Assembly: GCF_016862955.1 (NCBI RefSeq)
Contig: NZ_BONY01000020.1
Coordinates: forward strand, 82,639-146,638
Origin: Rhizocola hellebori
GTDB lineage: Bacteria > Actinomycetota > Actinomycetes > Mycobacteriales > Micromonosporaceae
Length of the DNA stretch: 64,000 nucleotides
Reading direction: 5' to 3'
The translations under genes were made by a program, and so were the position numbers. How positions within the stretch are numbered: position 1 is the stretch's first letter; every line of letters starts with the position of its first letter. This document shows positions 49,681 through 58,306 of this stretch, one piece after another. The notes under the pieces were generated by a model that saw nothing but the letters and a program-made list of their open reading frames with translations, searched no databases and was not told the origin of the DNA.

Positions 49681-51276
49681 ATGGCTCCCAGCCGCCGCCT
49701 TTCCGGCATTCTGTGCGCTGCCGCGCTGCTCGCGGTGGCCGCAACCGCCTCCCCCGTCACCGGCGCCCTGCCCGCGCGCCCCGAATCAGATCTTGCGCTG
49801 ACAACGCAAGGAGCTGTGCGGGGAACGGTGACCGAAACCCATCGCCTGTTCAAAGGAATCCCGTTCGCCGCCCCGCCGGTCGGGGCGCTGCGCTGGAAAG
49901 CCCCGCAGGCCGCGGTCGCGTGGTCGGGGGTACGCGACGCGACCGAGACGGTCGCGTCCACACCGTGCCCGCAGCCGCAGCTGCCGACCCTGCCCGGTGA
50001 GTCGAACCGGCTCGGCAGCACCAATGAGGACTGCCTCAAGCTGAGCGTGTGGACGCCCGCGCAGCGATCTTTGCGCGACCGCCCGGTTTTCGTCTGGCTC
50101 CACGGCGGCGCCAACGTCGTCGGCGCGGGCAGCGACTACAACGCGGGCCCGCTGGCCGATCGCGGCGACATCGTCGTGGTCGCGGTCAACTACCGCCTCG
50201 GCTCGCTGGGCTTCCTCGCCCACCCGGCACTGTCCGCGGAGAGCCCCGACGGCGCCTCCGGCGACTACGGCCTGATGGATCAACAGGCCGCGATGCGCTG
50301 GGTGCACGCCAACATCCGCGCCTTCGGCGGCGACCCGCGCCGGGTCACCCTCGGCGGCCAATCCGCGGGCAGCCAGGACACCTGTGCCCACATTGCCTCA
50401 CCCACCGCGCGCGGCCTGTTCATCCGGGCCGTCCAGCTCAGTGGCACCTGCGTCTCGGGCGGCTCGTTCTCCCCGCCCACCCTCAACGCCGCGCACACCG
50501 CCGGCACCGCCTTCGCCACCGCCGCCGGCTGCGCCGACGCCGCCTGCCTGCGCGCGCTCACCCCGCAACAGCTGCTCACCGCCCAGACCGGGCGCACCTT
50601 CGGCCCCAATATCGGGCCGGCCATCCTGCCCATCCCACCCGCCGCGGCGTGGGGCACCGGCCGGGCCAACAAGGTGCCCACCCTCATCGGCAGCACCCAC
50701 GACGAATGGCGCTACTTCACCTCGACCCGCATCAACTTCGTCACCGGGCCGCTGACCGAAGCCAGCTATGCCGCCATCGTGCGCACCGAGTTCACCAGCA
50801 CCGCCGACATGGTGCTGGCCCAATACCCGGCTTCGGCCTACCCAAGCCCCGGGCACGCCTACTCCGCGCTGAAGACCGACCAGTTCTTCGCCTGCCCGGC
50901 GCGCGCGGACGCGCTTCTGTACAGCACCGAGAATCCGGTCTACGAATACGAATTCAACGACCAGAACGCGCCCACCTTCTTCACCGACCCGACCCTGCCG
51001 CAGGGCGCGTTCCACGCCGCCGACGTCGGCTTCCTGTTCCGCCGGGCCGTGCTGAACGAGGTGCAGGAACGCTTGTCGCAGAACATGATGGGGTACCTGT
51101 CCCACTTCATCACCAGCGGCGACCCCAACCGCCACGGCCTGCCCGCCTGGCCCCGCTACCGGGCCGGGACCGACCAGGCTCTCTCCCTGGTTCCCGATGC
51201 CATCGCGGTGACCTCAGGGTTCAAAACGGATCACCGCTGCGGATTCTGGCAGCTGGCTGCTGGTACCCCGGCCTGA
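49681..51276 (+). CDS. Secreted type B carboxylesterase
   Basis: A 531-residue alpha/beta hydrolase of the type B esterase/cholinesterase family. Signal peptide (MAPSRRLSGILCAAALLAVAATASP), GIPFAAPPVG, EDCLKLSVWTP, oxyanion LHGG, nucleophile Ser228 in GGQSAGS, catalytic Glu in STHDEW and His in GAFHAADV. Hydrolyses carboxylic esters outside the cell. ATG at 49681. Confidence 0.94.
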   Translation: MAPSRRLSGILCAAALLAVAATASPVTGALPARPESDLALTTQGAVRGTVTETHRLFKGIPFAAPPVGALRWKAPQAAVAWSGVRDATETVASTPCPQPQLPTLPGESNRLGSTNEDCLKLSVWTPAQRSLRDRPVFVWLHGGANVVGAGSDYNAGPLADRGDIVVVAVNYRLGSLGFLAHPALSAESPDGASGDYGLMDQQAAMRWVHANIRAFGGDPRRVTLGGQSAGSQDTCAHIASPTARGLFIRAVQLSGTCVSGGSFSPPTLNAAHTAGTAFATAAGCADAACLRALTPQQLLTAQTGRTFGPNIGPAILPIPPAAAWGTGRANKVPTLIGSTHDEWRYFTSTRINFVTGPLTEASYAAIVRTEFTSTADMVLAQYPASAYPSPGHAYSALKTDQFFACPARADALLYSTENPVYEYEFNDQNAPTFFTDPTLPQGAFHAADVGFLFRRAVLNEVQERLSQNMMGYLSHFITSGDPNRHGLPAWPRYRAGTDQALSLVPDAIAVTSGFKTDHRCGFWQLAAGTPA

Positions 51277-51294
51277 GCCGTGCAGCGGTGGCGG

Positions 51295-52122
51295 CTAGGC
51301 CTCGCCGGGCTCGGCGTCGCCTTGCCGCCACCGAAACACCAGCCACACCAGCACGCCCCCGGACCCTGCGATCATGAGCAGGCCCAGCCACACCCACCAG
51401 CCGATTCCGCCGCCGCTGCCGGGCGCGGCCACGGTGACGATCGATGCCGCCGGGGCGGGCGTCTCGGCAGCCGCGGTCTGGCTTGCGGCCGGGGTCGGGG
51501 ACGGCTGAGCAGGTGTTGGCGACGACGTGGCCGGCGCGGCCGAACTCGGCTGCGGTCGCGGGGTTGGCGAGGACGTCACCGGGGGCGGTGGTGGTGGCAG
51601 CGGCGGGTTCACCGTCACCTGGCCGGTCCAGGTCGCGTAGACCGTGGCCGGGGCGCTGCTCTTCCACACCCGCACGCCCAGGGCGAGGGTGGCCGTGCCG
51701 GGCGGCATGGCCACCCCGACCGTGAAGGTGTAGTTGCTGTTCCAGCCCGGGGCGAGATTGGTGTGCAGATCGGGCCAGAACTTCACCCCCACCTGGGTGC
51801 CCGCGCCGGTGTTCCACTTCTGCACCGGAGTGCTCGGTGCCGTGATGGTCACGTGCTCCGGCAGCAGGGGTTGGGCCACGCCGCCGGTGTTCTTCGCCAT
51901 CAGATAGAGCGCGATATCGGGATCTTCGATAGCGGCAGCGCCATTGTTGGCATAGTTGATAGTCATGGAGAAGCTGGCGTTGAACGCGATCGGCGCCGTG
52001 GGCGCGGTCACGTTCAGCGCGCCGACCTCGGCCGCCGCCGGTGCCGCCGGCAGCATCAGACTCACCCCGCCGGCGGCCACGAGGCACACCAGCCATCGGC
52101 GTAGATTGCGTGCACTGTCCAT
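51295..52122 (-). CDS. Secreted membrane-anchored protein with Pro/Ser/Thr linker
   Basis: A 275-residue type I membrane protein: signal peptide (MDSARNLRRWLVCLVAAGGVSLMLPAAPAAA), a CARDB- or DUF11-like Ig domain (APIAFNASFSMTINYANNGAAAIEDPDIALYL), a Pro-rich linker (PPPPPPVTSSPTPRPQ) of about 65 residues and a C-terminal helix (WWVWLGLLMIAGSGGVLVWLVF). No catalytic motif. Probably a surface structural protein. Convergent with the esterase gene. Confidence 0.85.
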   Translation of the reverse strand: MDSARNLRRWLVCLVAAGGVSLMLPAAPAAAEVGALNVTAPTAPIAFNASFSMTINYANNGAAAIEDPDIALYLMAKNTGGVAQPLLPEHVTITAPSTPVQKWNTGAGTQVGVKFWPDLHTNLAPGWNSNYTFTVGVAMPPGTATLALGVRVWKSSAPATVYATWTGQVTVNPPLPPPPPPVTSSPTPRPQPSSAAPATSSPTPAQPSPTPAASQTAAAETPAPAASIVTVAAPGSGGGIGWWVWLGLLMIAGSGGVLVWLVFRWRQGDAEPGEA

Positions 52123-52188
52123 TTAGGCCTCGGCAAGCTGGCAGGGAAAGGTTGCCGCAATCTACGCCCCACACCCGATGGTGCGCTG

Positions 52189-53040
52189 TCACCTGCTGTA
52201 CAGCTGCCCACTCACGGTGAGCTGACGCAGCCGGGCAGGGTCGGCTATCACCTCGACGTGGGTGACCCCTGCCTCGGCGAACCTGAACGCCAGCACGGTG
52301 ACCAGGTGGCCCCCCGGCGCGACGGCTATCCCCATGGTGCCGTTGATGAGAGCCACGTGTGCATATTGGACCTGCGGAGAGAAAGTCAGCGCCCGGCTCG
52401 CCACGTTGGCGGCGCCCCGCACCACGATGGCATCGGCCTGAACTTCGACATCGGGAGCGAGGATCGACAGCAGCGCCTCGAAATCGCCGTTGCGCGAGGC
52501 GGCCAGAAACGCTTCGACGATTTCGTTTTGCCTTTTCATATCGGTACCGGGCGAAGGCTGCGCCAAGCCGATCCGCTGACGGGCCCGGCTGGCGAGCATC
52601 TTGGCTGCGCCGGGCGAACGGCCCACCACTTTGGCGACTTCGTCGAAAGGTACCGAGAAAATGTCATGCAGCACAAAAGCTATTCGCTCAGCGGGTGCCA
52701 GCGCGCCGACGACAACCATGAGCGCCGCCCCGATCGAGCCGGCCATGACCGCCTCGTCCTCCGGGGTAGCCTCGATGACCGGCTCGGGTGAGCCGTCGTA
52801 GGGCACCTCGCGGCGGGTCTTGCGGCTGCGCAACCGATCGAGGCAGATCCGCGCGATCACGGTGGTCAGCCAGCCCTGAAGATTGTCGATGCCGTCCGCG
52901 TCATGGCGGCTGAGCCTGACCCACGTCTCCTGGGCGGCGTCCTGCGCCTCGCTGTCCGAGCCGAGGATGCGGCTGGCAACCGAGCACAGATAGGCCCGAT
53001 GCGCTTCGAATCGCCGGGCCAGAAGATCCTGCTCGTCCAT
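52189..53040 (-). CDS. SigJ/ECF41-like sigma factor with SnoaL-type tail
   Basis: A 283-residue sigma factor: region 2 (FEAHRAYLCSVASRILGSDSEAQDAAQETWVRLSRHDADGIDNLQGWLTTVIARICLDRLRSR), region 4 (LAPAERIAFVLHDIFSVPFDEVAKVVGRSPGAAKMLASRARQRI) and a C-terminal SnoaL-like domain (about 170-283) that in ECF41 factors modulates activity. The usual DGGGR motif is absent (DVEVQADAIVV) and NPDKL is replaced by ADPARL, so control may differ. ECF41 factors often act without a classical anti-sigma factor. Divergent from the SRPBCC gene. Confidence 0.93.
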   Translation of the reverse strand: MDEQDLLARRFEAHRAYLCSVASRILGSDSEAQDAAQETWVRLSRHDADGIDNLQGWLTTVIARICLDRLRSRKTRREVPYDGSPEPVIEATPEDEAVMAGSIGAALMVVVGALAPAERIAFVLHDIFSVPFDEVAKVVGRSPGAAKMLASRARQRIGLAQPSPGTDMKRQNEIVEAFLAASRNGDFEALLSILAPDVEVQADAIVVRGAANVASRALTFSPQVQYAHVALINGTMGIAVAPGGHLVTVLAFRFAEAGVTHVEVIADPARLRQLTVSGQLYSR

Positions 53041-53121
53041 TGGTTACCTTTCCGTCTCGCCGGCCGTCTCCTCAGCTGACGAATCACCTCGCGCAGAGGT
53101 AACACGAAGGAGCCCACCCTG

Positions 53122-53535
53122 ATGGCACCCATGGTCTCAGTCATCGAAATCGCCCGCCCGCCGGGCGAAGTCTTCAGCTACGTCACCGATCCGGCCCGCT
53201 TCCCGCAATGGCAGCGCGATGTCGTGTCGGTCAGCAGGTCCGGCTCGCGTTTCGTGACCACCCGCCGCATCGGCGGCGTCGAGCGGGTCATCGTGCAGCA
53301 GATCGACCGCAGCGACCCGCCGCACAGCTGGGCCGCCAGCGGCGTCGAAGGACCCATCCGCCCCCACGCCGCCATCGCCGTCGAGCCGCTCGACGGCGGC
53401 GCACGTTCCCGGGTGACCTTTACCCTCGACTTCGAGGCGCACGGCATCGGGGTGGCGCTGCTGCCACTTGTCCGAAGGCAGACCCGCCGCAGCGCCCCGA
53501 AGAGCTACCAGAACCTCAAGCGGCTCCTGGAATGA
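53122..53535 (+). CDS. SRPBCC-family protein
   Basis: A 137-residue protein of the SRPBCC/polyketide cyclase-like fold: SVIEIARPPGEVFSYVTDPARFPQWQRDVVSV followed by beta strands and a C-terminal helix. It binds hydrophobic ligands or acts as a cyclase or dehydratase; function unknown. AAGGAG 9 nt before the ATG. Divergent from the sigma factor (82 bp), a likely target. Confidence 0.88.
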   Translation: MAPMVSVIEIARPPGEVFSYVTDPARFPQWQRDVVSVSRSGSRFVTTRRIGGVERVIVQQIDRSDPPHSWAASGVEGPIRPHAAIAVEPLDGGARSRVTFTLDFEAHGIGVALLPLVRRQTRRSAPKSYQNLKRLLE

Positions 53536-53566
53536 ACCGGCCGGGCCAGTATGCGATCATGGCCGG

Positions 53567-54079
53567 GTGACGATCACCCGGCTTCTCTCCCTCGATGACG
53601 CCGACGCCCTGACCGAGCTGATCCGAGAGAACCGCGAGTTTCTCGCGCCCTGGGAGCCCGCCCGCGCCGAGGAATACTTCACAGTTGAGGGACAGCGGAC
53701 CCTTCTGCAGACCGTCCTTGAGCAGCACGGCCGCGGCCAGACCCTGCCCCACGTCATTCTCGACAGCGGCCGCGTCGTCGGGCGGATAACCCTCAACGAG
53801 ATCGTGCGCGGTCCGCTCCAGTCGTCCAGCGTCGGCTACTGGGTCGAGCCCGCCGTCAACGGCCGCGGCATCGCCTCGGCCGCGCTGGCCGAGATTATTC
53901 AGGTGGCCTTCACCGAGCTGGGCCTGCACCGGCTCCAGGCCGGCACGCTGCTGCACAACAAGGCCTCGCAACGGGTCTTGGAGCGCAACGGATTCGTCCG
54001 CTACGGGCTGGCCCCGCGTTACCTCAACATCGCCGGAAAATGGCAGGACCACCTGCTCTTCCAGCTCCTCAACGAGTAG
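53567..54079 (+). CDS. GNAT acetyltransferase (RimJ/RimL-like)
   Basis: A 170-residue N-acetyltransferase: RLLSLDDADALTELIRENREFLAPWEP, GYWVEPAVNGRGIASAALAEIIQVAFTELGLHRLQAGTLLHNKASQRVLERNGF. This is the RimJ/RimL-type pattern that acetylates protein or peptide N-termini or small amines. GTG at 53567 chosen; the longer frame to 53468 is not supported. Overlaps the convergent metallophosphoesterase gene by 11 bp. Confidence 0.93.
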   Translation: MTITRLLSLDDADALTELIRENREFLAPWEPARAEEYFTVEGQRTLLQTVLEQHGRGQTLPHVILDSGRVVGRITLNEIVRGPLQSSSVGYWVEPAVNGRGIASAALAEIIQVAFTELGLHRLQAGTLLHNKASQRVLERNGFVRYGLAPRYLNIAGKWQDHLLFQLLNE

Positions 54080-54905
54080 TCGTCGCGATGACCCGGGGCT
54101 GCGGTGCCGGGCCGCGGGGCTGCCACTCGCGGGGATAGCCGACCGAGACCTCCTCGAAGGGGACCCCGTCGTAGACCGTGCTGCGCGGGATGTGCAGGTG
54201 TCCATACACGACAGCGGCCGCGTTGAAGCGCAGATGCCAATCGGCGGTGCGCTCGGTGCCACACCAGATGGCGAACTCGGGATGACGCAGGACCAGTGTG
54301 GGCTCGCGTACCAGCGGATAGTGGTTGACCAGAATCGTTGGCAGGCAACCAGACCGGGCCTCGAGCCGGGCCTGCGTGTAGGCCAGGCGCGCGTCGCACC
54401 AGGCTTCCCGCGACGGGTAGGGATCGGGATGCAGGAGGACCTCGTCGGTGCAGACCGTGCCCCGCTCATAGGCAAGCTCGAGCGCTTCCTCCTTGGTGTG
54501 CACCTGGGGCACCCGGAAGCTGTAGTCGTAGCCGACGAAAAGGGCGGCCACGGCCACCTCGCCGTCGGCGCCCGGCCAGACCGGATAGGGATCCTCCGGG
54601 GTCACCACCCCCACCTCGCGCAGCAGGCCGACCAGGTGTTCGTAGCGGGCCACGCCGCGCAGCTGAACCGGGTCGTCGGCGCGTGTCCACAGCTCGTGAT
54701 TGCCCGGCGCCCAGATCACCTTGGCGAACCTGGAAGCGAGCAGCCCCAGCGCCCACACGATCTGCTCGGCGTGATCGGCGACATCGCCCGCAACCAGCAG
54801 CCAGTCGCCCTCATGCCGGGGCCGCAGCTCCTGCACCAGCTCACGGTTGCGGGCGAACCCGACGTGCAGGTCACTGATGGCCAGCAGCGACGGCAGATCA
54901 AACAC
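54069..54905 (-). CDS. Metallophosphoesterase
   Basis: A 278-residue calcineurin-like enzyme: ISDLHVGFARN (D and H ligands), VAGDVADH, WAPGNHELW, NHYPL and VVYGHLH complete the metal-binding set. Hydrolyses a phosphate ester of unknown nature. GTG at 54905, 4 nt after the stop of the ParB-like gene, so translation is probably coupled; an upstream ATG at 54941 would overlap that gene. Confidence 0.93.
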   Translation of the reverse strand: MFDLPSLLAISDLHVGFARNRELVQELRPRHEGDWLLVAGDVADHAEQIVWALGLLASRFAKVIWAPGNHELWTRADDPVQLRGVARYEHLVGLLREVGVVTPEDPYPVWPGADGEVAVAALFVGYDYSFRVPQVHTKEEALELAYERGTVCTDEVLLHPDPYPSREAWCDARLAYTQARLEARSGCLPTILVNHYPLVREPTLVLRHPEFAIWCGTERTADWHLRFNAAAVVYGHLHIPRSTVYDGVPFEEVSVGYPREWQPRGPAPQPRVIATTTR

Positions 54906-54909
54906 GTGA

Positions 54910-55911
54910 CTAGTCTGCCCGCACGCCGCCCGGCCTGTCATCCCGCCGGGCGGCCTCGGTGCGCTCGTGCAGCCGCTCGGCCAGGTCCAGCCACTCGGCG
55001 GCGGCGCCGCGGGCGAGCTCCATGATGTGGTACAGGGCGTGGGGCGGGATCGCGTCGATCGCGTCGCGGCAATCGCGCACCGCGGAAACGCCCGAGTCGA
55101 GCAGGCGCAGCAGACTGCGCCCGGAGTCGGTGAACCGCAGCGACGGATCCTTGCGCAGGTTCTGCAGCACCGCCGAACAGTCCGGCGACTGCTCCGGCCT
55201 GGCCGCGGCGGCGCGTTTGGCCGGCCCGCGCTGATCCTGCTGGTGGCGTCCCGGCAGCGGATCCATGCCCTGGCGCACCCGCTGCCGCACGTCGCGGGCG
55301 GTGCCCAGGGAGACCCCCGACGCCTTGGCGATCTCGCGCAGGGTGGCCTGGGGATGCTGCTGGATCAACGCATGCGCGCGCAGGCGGCCCTCGACCGCGT
55401 TGAGCGGGCGCACCCGCCCGTCCCGGCCGAGCCGCATCGTCACCTGCGGCACGCTTTCGTCCAGTCGCGACCTGATGGCGCTGACCGTTCTGGCGGCCAA
55501 ACCGGTGGCGCTGGCGATGGCCCGGTCCGACCAGTGCGGGTGAGATCGCAGGATACGGCCGGCGGCCGCCTCACGATCGGAAAGGCTCAACGGCAACCCG
55601 TGCGTGGTGTTCGCCTGAACCGCCAGGACGAAGGCGGCCTCCTCCGGGCCCCGGAAAAAGCGCACCTCGATCTCGGTACGCCCGCGCAGCTGCGCGGCCC
55701 GCAACCGATGCATGCCATCGATCACCTTCATGGTCGGCCGGTGCACCAGGATCGGCGGCAGGTCCGCTTCACAGTCGGCCAGCGCCGCGGCGTGCACGAG
55801 ATCCTCCCCGGCCAGGCGCGGCGTATAACCAGGCTGTAGCAAGCTGATTGGCACGATCTGAACCTCAGATCGCAGCGGCTCCAGACTGACCACCGGCCGG
55901 ACGGCAGACAC
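54910..55911 (-). CDS. StrR/NovG-type ParB-like transcriptional activator
   Basis: A 333-residue regulator with an N-terminal ParB/sulfiredoxin-like domain (VPISLLQPGYTPRLAGEDLVHAAALADCEADLPPILVHRPTMKVIDGMHRLRAAQLRG) and an HTH (SDRAIASATGLAARTVSAIRSRL; LREIAKASGVSLGTARDVRQRV). This is the StrR/NovG/Tei15-type layout of pathway-specific activators. A perfect AAGGAGG lies 7 nt upstream of the GTG at 55911, so I chose it over the longer frame to 55983. No antibiotic cluster is visible. An inverted repeat of StrR-operator geometry lies 98 bp upstream. Confidence 0.9.
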   Translation of the reverse strand: MSAVRPVVSLEPLRSEVQIVPISLLQPGYTPRLAGEDLVHAAALADCEADLPPILVHRPTMKVIDGMHRLRAAQLRGRTEIEVRFFRGPEEAAFVLAVQANTTHGLPLSLSDREAAAGRILRSHPHWSDRAIASATGLAARTVSAIRSRLDESVPQVTMRLGRDGRVRPLNAVEGRLRAHALIQQHPQATLREIAKASGVSLGTARDVRQRVRQGMDPLPGRHQQDQRGPAKRAAAARPEQSPDCSAVLQNLRKDPSLRFTDSGRSLLRLLDSGVSAVRDCRDAIDAIPPHALYHIMELARGAAAEWLDLAERLHERTEAARRDDRPGGVRAD

Positions 55912-56008
55912 CAGCCAACCTCCTTGATTCGCCCCACCTGGCTGCGGCCCCGCAGTCCGCCCGCTGACATCCACAGTCTCCACTGCGGCAATGGATTAAG
56001 TTCGGCCC

Positions 56009-56037
56009 GATTGGCAGCTGACAAATGACTGCCAATC
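56009..56037. promoter_or_regulatory. 9-11-9 inverted repeat of StrR-operator type
   Basis: GATTGGCAG-N11-CTGCCAATC, a perfect 9-base inverted repeat with an 11-base spacer, between the ParB-like gene and the divergent XRE gene. StrR-type activators bind inverted 9-base arms spaced by 11 bases (consensus GTTCGACTG-N11-CAGTCGAAC). It is probably the autoregulatory site of the adjacent regulator. Confidence 0.65.
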
Positions 56038-56038
56038 T

Positions 56039-56740
56039 ATGCAGAATCAATCAGTGGGGCGTCCAGAGAAGATCATCACGGTGACCGACGAGATCACGGC
56101 GTTCGCGGCCGATCTGCGAAGGCTCAGAGCCTCGGCCGGAGGGCTGACCTACCGGCAGCTCGCTCAGCGAACCCACTATTCGCATACCACCCTCACCGAC
56201 GCCACCGCAGGCCGCCAGCTGCCGTCGCTTCCGGTGCTGCTGGCCTTCGTCGAGGCCTGCGGCGGGGACTGCCTGGCGTGGCAAAGACGATGGGAAACCT
56301 TGCGCGGCAACGAGCCTGCCCGTCCCACCGTGCTGCCCGCCTGGCCGGAACAGCCGGCCGCCGACGGCGCCGAGCCCGAGTCCGCCGGCTGCGGCGTGGA
56401 CGCGGCCACCCTGACCGCCCGCAAGGTCTCCCAAAGCGACCGCCAGCTCCTGCTGGGCCAGATCGAGCTGCGCCACTCGCCCAGCCGGCACGCGGTCTGG
56501 GGCCGCTTTGAGGGCTACGGCACGCTGGAACACCTGGCCCGCACGCAGTCGGTGGAGATCCAGGTGGAGATCATCCGTTACTCCGACGCGGCGCGGGTCA
56601 CCGCGCGCGACCCGTTCTGCTTCGACTATCACTGGTGCAACATGCTCATTCTGGACAAGAGCCCGGTGCGGGCCGAAGCCATGATCTTCGTGGATGACCG
56701 GTTGATCGGCCAGGGCGCCACCCCCGCCTGGCCGAACTGA
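56039..56740 (+). CDS. XRE-type regulator with unknown C-terminal domain
   Basis: A 233-residue protein. An N-terminal XRE-like HTH (about 15-75: ITAFAADLRRLRASAGGLTYRQLAQRTHYSHTTLTDATAGRQLPSLPVLLAFVEACGGD) precedes an unrecognised region (about 115-233) with a Trp/His/Phe-containing core (WGRFEGYGTLEHLARTQSVEIQVEIIRYSDAARV). Two starts are possible: ATG 56039, which sits 2 bp after the inverted repeat, or GTG 56081 (MTDEITAFAADLRRL), typical for the family. Convergent with the ABC transporter. Confidence 0.8.
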   Translation: MQNQSVGRPEKIITVTDEITAFAADLRRLRASAGGLTYRQLAQRTHYSHTTLTDATAGRQLPSLPVLLAFVEACGGDCLAWQRRWETLRGNEPARPTVLPAWPEQPAADGAEPESAGCGVDAATLTARKVSQSDRQLLLGQIELRHSPSRHAVWGRFEGYGTLEHLARTQSVEIQVEIIRYSDAARVTARDPFCFDYHWCNMLILDKSPVRAEAMIFVDDRLIGQGATPAWPN

Positions 56741-56744
56741 CGGC

Positions 56745-57530
56745 TCAGGCGGTGTCGAGGGTGGACTTGCGGCGGCTTTCCCTTTCCAGCCAGGCGAGCA
56801 GGAGCAGCCCCAGACCGGCGTAGCCGACACCGAGGGCGATCTCGGTGAACAGGTCGGCACGGATCGCGGCGAAGCCGCTTCCGGCCGCGAGCTGCCGGGC
56901 GGCCTCGATGCCATGGGTCAACGGCAGCCAGTTGGCCACCGCCCCCATCCAGCCCGGCAGCGCCAGCAGCGGCACGTTGACACCGGCAAAGATCATCAGA
57001 ATGCCGAAGATGACGTTGGACATGACCGCTGTTTCCCGCACCCGCAAGGCCACCGCCGCGCCGAGCAGGCCCAGCCCGGTACACGAAAAGGAGCACACCG
57101 CAACGGCGATCGCCAACGCGGGCCAGGTGGCGGTCGGCAACGAGACGCCCAGGAGCACCGCGCCCACGCCCAGAGCGACCACCGCGACGACGAAACCGTT
57201 GACGATGACGGGCAGGGCCCGACCGAGAAACAGCGGGACGCGTTTGGCCGGTGAGGAAATGAGCAACGGCAAGGTCCCCTGGTTACGCTCTCCGCCGATG
57301 GTGTTGCCCATCGCGAACAGACACGGGATGGCCGCATTGAGCACGGCATTGCCGATCAGGAAGTAGCGGTCGTCACCGACTCCGGCGGTGCGCCCGATGT
57401 AGGCGAACAGCAGGATGTGCACGATCGGGCTGAGAATGAAGGTGGGAATGAGGACCCACGGCGTAAGCCAGTTGAAAAGCGCGCGATAGCTGGTCAGGCC
57501 ACCGATGAAGAGGATTCGCAGCGACGTCAT
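56745..57530 (-). CDS. ABC-2 type transporter permease
   Basis: A 261-residue permease with six hydrophobic helices (LVSLRILFIGGLTSYRALF..., PLLISSPAKRVPLFLGRALPVIVNGFVVAVVAL). Third gene of the transporter operon; its ATG shares one base with the stop of the upstream permease. Probably exports a drug or lipid together with the two preceding subunits. Confidence 0.9.
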   Translation of the reverse strand: MTSLRILFIGGLTSYRALFNWLTPWVLIPTFILSPIVHILLFAYIGRTAGVGDDRYFLIGNAVLNAAIPCLFAMGNTIGGERNQGTLPLLISSPAKRVPLFLGRALPVIVNGFVVAVVALGVGAVLLGVSLPTATWPALAIAVAVCSFSCTGLGLLGAAVALRVRETAVMSNVIFGILMIFAGVNVPLLALPGWMGAVANWLPLTHGIEAARQLAAGSGFAAIRADLFTEIALGVGYAGLGLLLLAWLERESRRKSTLDTA

Positions 57531-58306
57531 CAGCTCAGCGCCAAAGTCGCGTTAACGCGGGCCGAGTGGACCATCCAGCGGGCGAGGAACCAGCCGATCA
57601 GACCGTAGACCGCAGCCAGGCCAAGACACATCGCCAGACCGGCCAGTGGGTTGCCGCCGCCCTGCGCCGAATCGCGGATGGCCGCCATTCCCCACGTCGG
57701 CGCCAGCATCCACGAGATCGGCCGAACCCAGGCCGGCAGCGAACTCACCGCGACCACGAGACCGCAGATGAGCCACACCGGCATCTCCAGCGCCGACCCG
57801 AGGGCCCATGCCGTGCGGTAGCGCACCGACGCGATGGCGATGAGGAAGCCGAGCATCCCGATGGCGATCACCGTCACCGCGACCGAGACCACGAACATGG
57901 CGGGGTCGTCGACGGTGATGTGGATGCCGAAAACGAAACGGCCCCATAGCAAGGTGGCAATCATGCTGTACGCGCCGATGGTGGCCATCGACAGCGTCAG
58001 CGGCACGATCAGCAGCGCGAACGAGGTCGGTGCGGCCACCAGCAACTCCAGCGTGCCCTGGCGTCTTTCCATCTGCAGCGCGAAGGCGGCCGTGGTGCTA
58101 GTGGCCGACCAGATGCCCATCACCGCGGCGCCCACCGCCGCCGACAGCATGGCCGGCCCGGCGGCGTTGCCCTGGCGGAACATCAAAAAGATGGTGGTGG
58201 CGAAGAAAAGCGGCCAGAGCAGTGACAGCAGCCCGTCGAAAGCGGACCGGCTGCGCATCTTCAGCTGCAGCCACCAGGTGATGCCAATCAGGCGCACGAT
58301 CCTCAT
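57530..58306 (-). CDS. ABC-2 type transporter permease
   Basis: A 258-residue membrane permease (IRLIGITWWLQLKMRSRSAFDGLLSLLWPLFFATTIF..., ERRQGTLELLVAAPTSFALLIVPLTLSMATIG). ATG at 58306 overlaps the ATPase stop by 4 bp (ATGA), and its own stop overlaps the next permease start. Likely heterodimer with the next product. Confidence 0.9.
   Translation of the reverse strand: MRIVRLIGITWWLQLKMRSRSAFDGLLSLLWPLFFATTIFLMFRQGNAAGPAMLSAAVGAAVMGIWSATSTTAAFALQMERRQGTLELLVAAPTSFALLIVPLTLSMATIGAYSMIATLLWGRFVFGIHITVDDPAMFVVSVAVTVIAIGMLGFLIAIASVRYRTAWALGSALEMPVWLICGLVVAVSSLPAWVRPISWMLAPTWGMAAIRDSAQGGGNPLAGLAMCLGLAAVYGLIGWFLARWMVHSARVNATLALS

Noticed and set aside
54910..56037. The StrR-like regulator as sign of an antibiotic gene cluster
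   Set aside because: Neighbouring genes are a metallophosphoesterase, a GNAT, an XRE regulator and an ABC-2 transporter; no biosynthetic enzymes of a known pathway are present.
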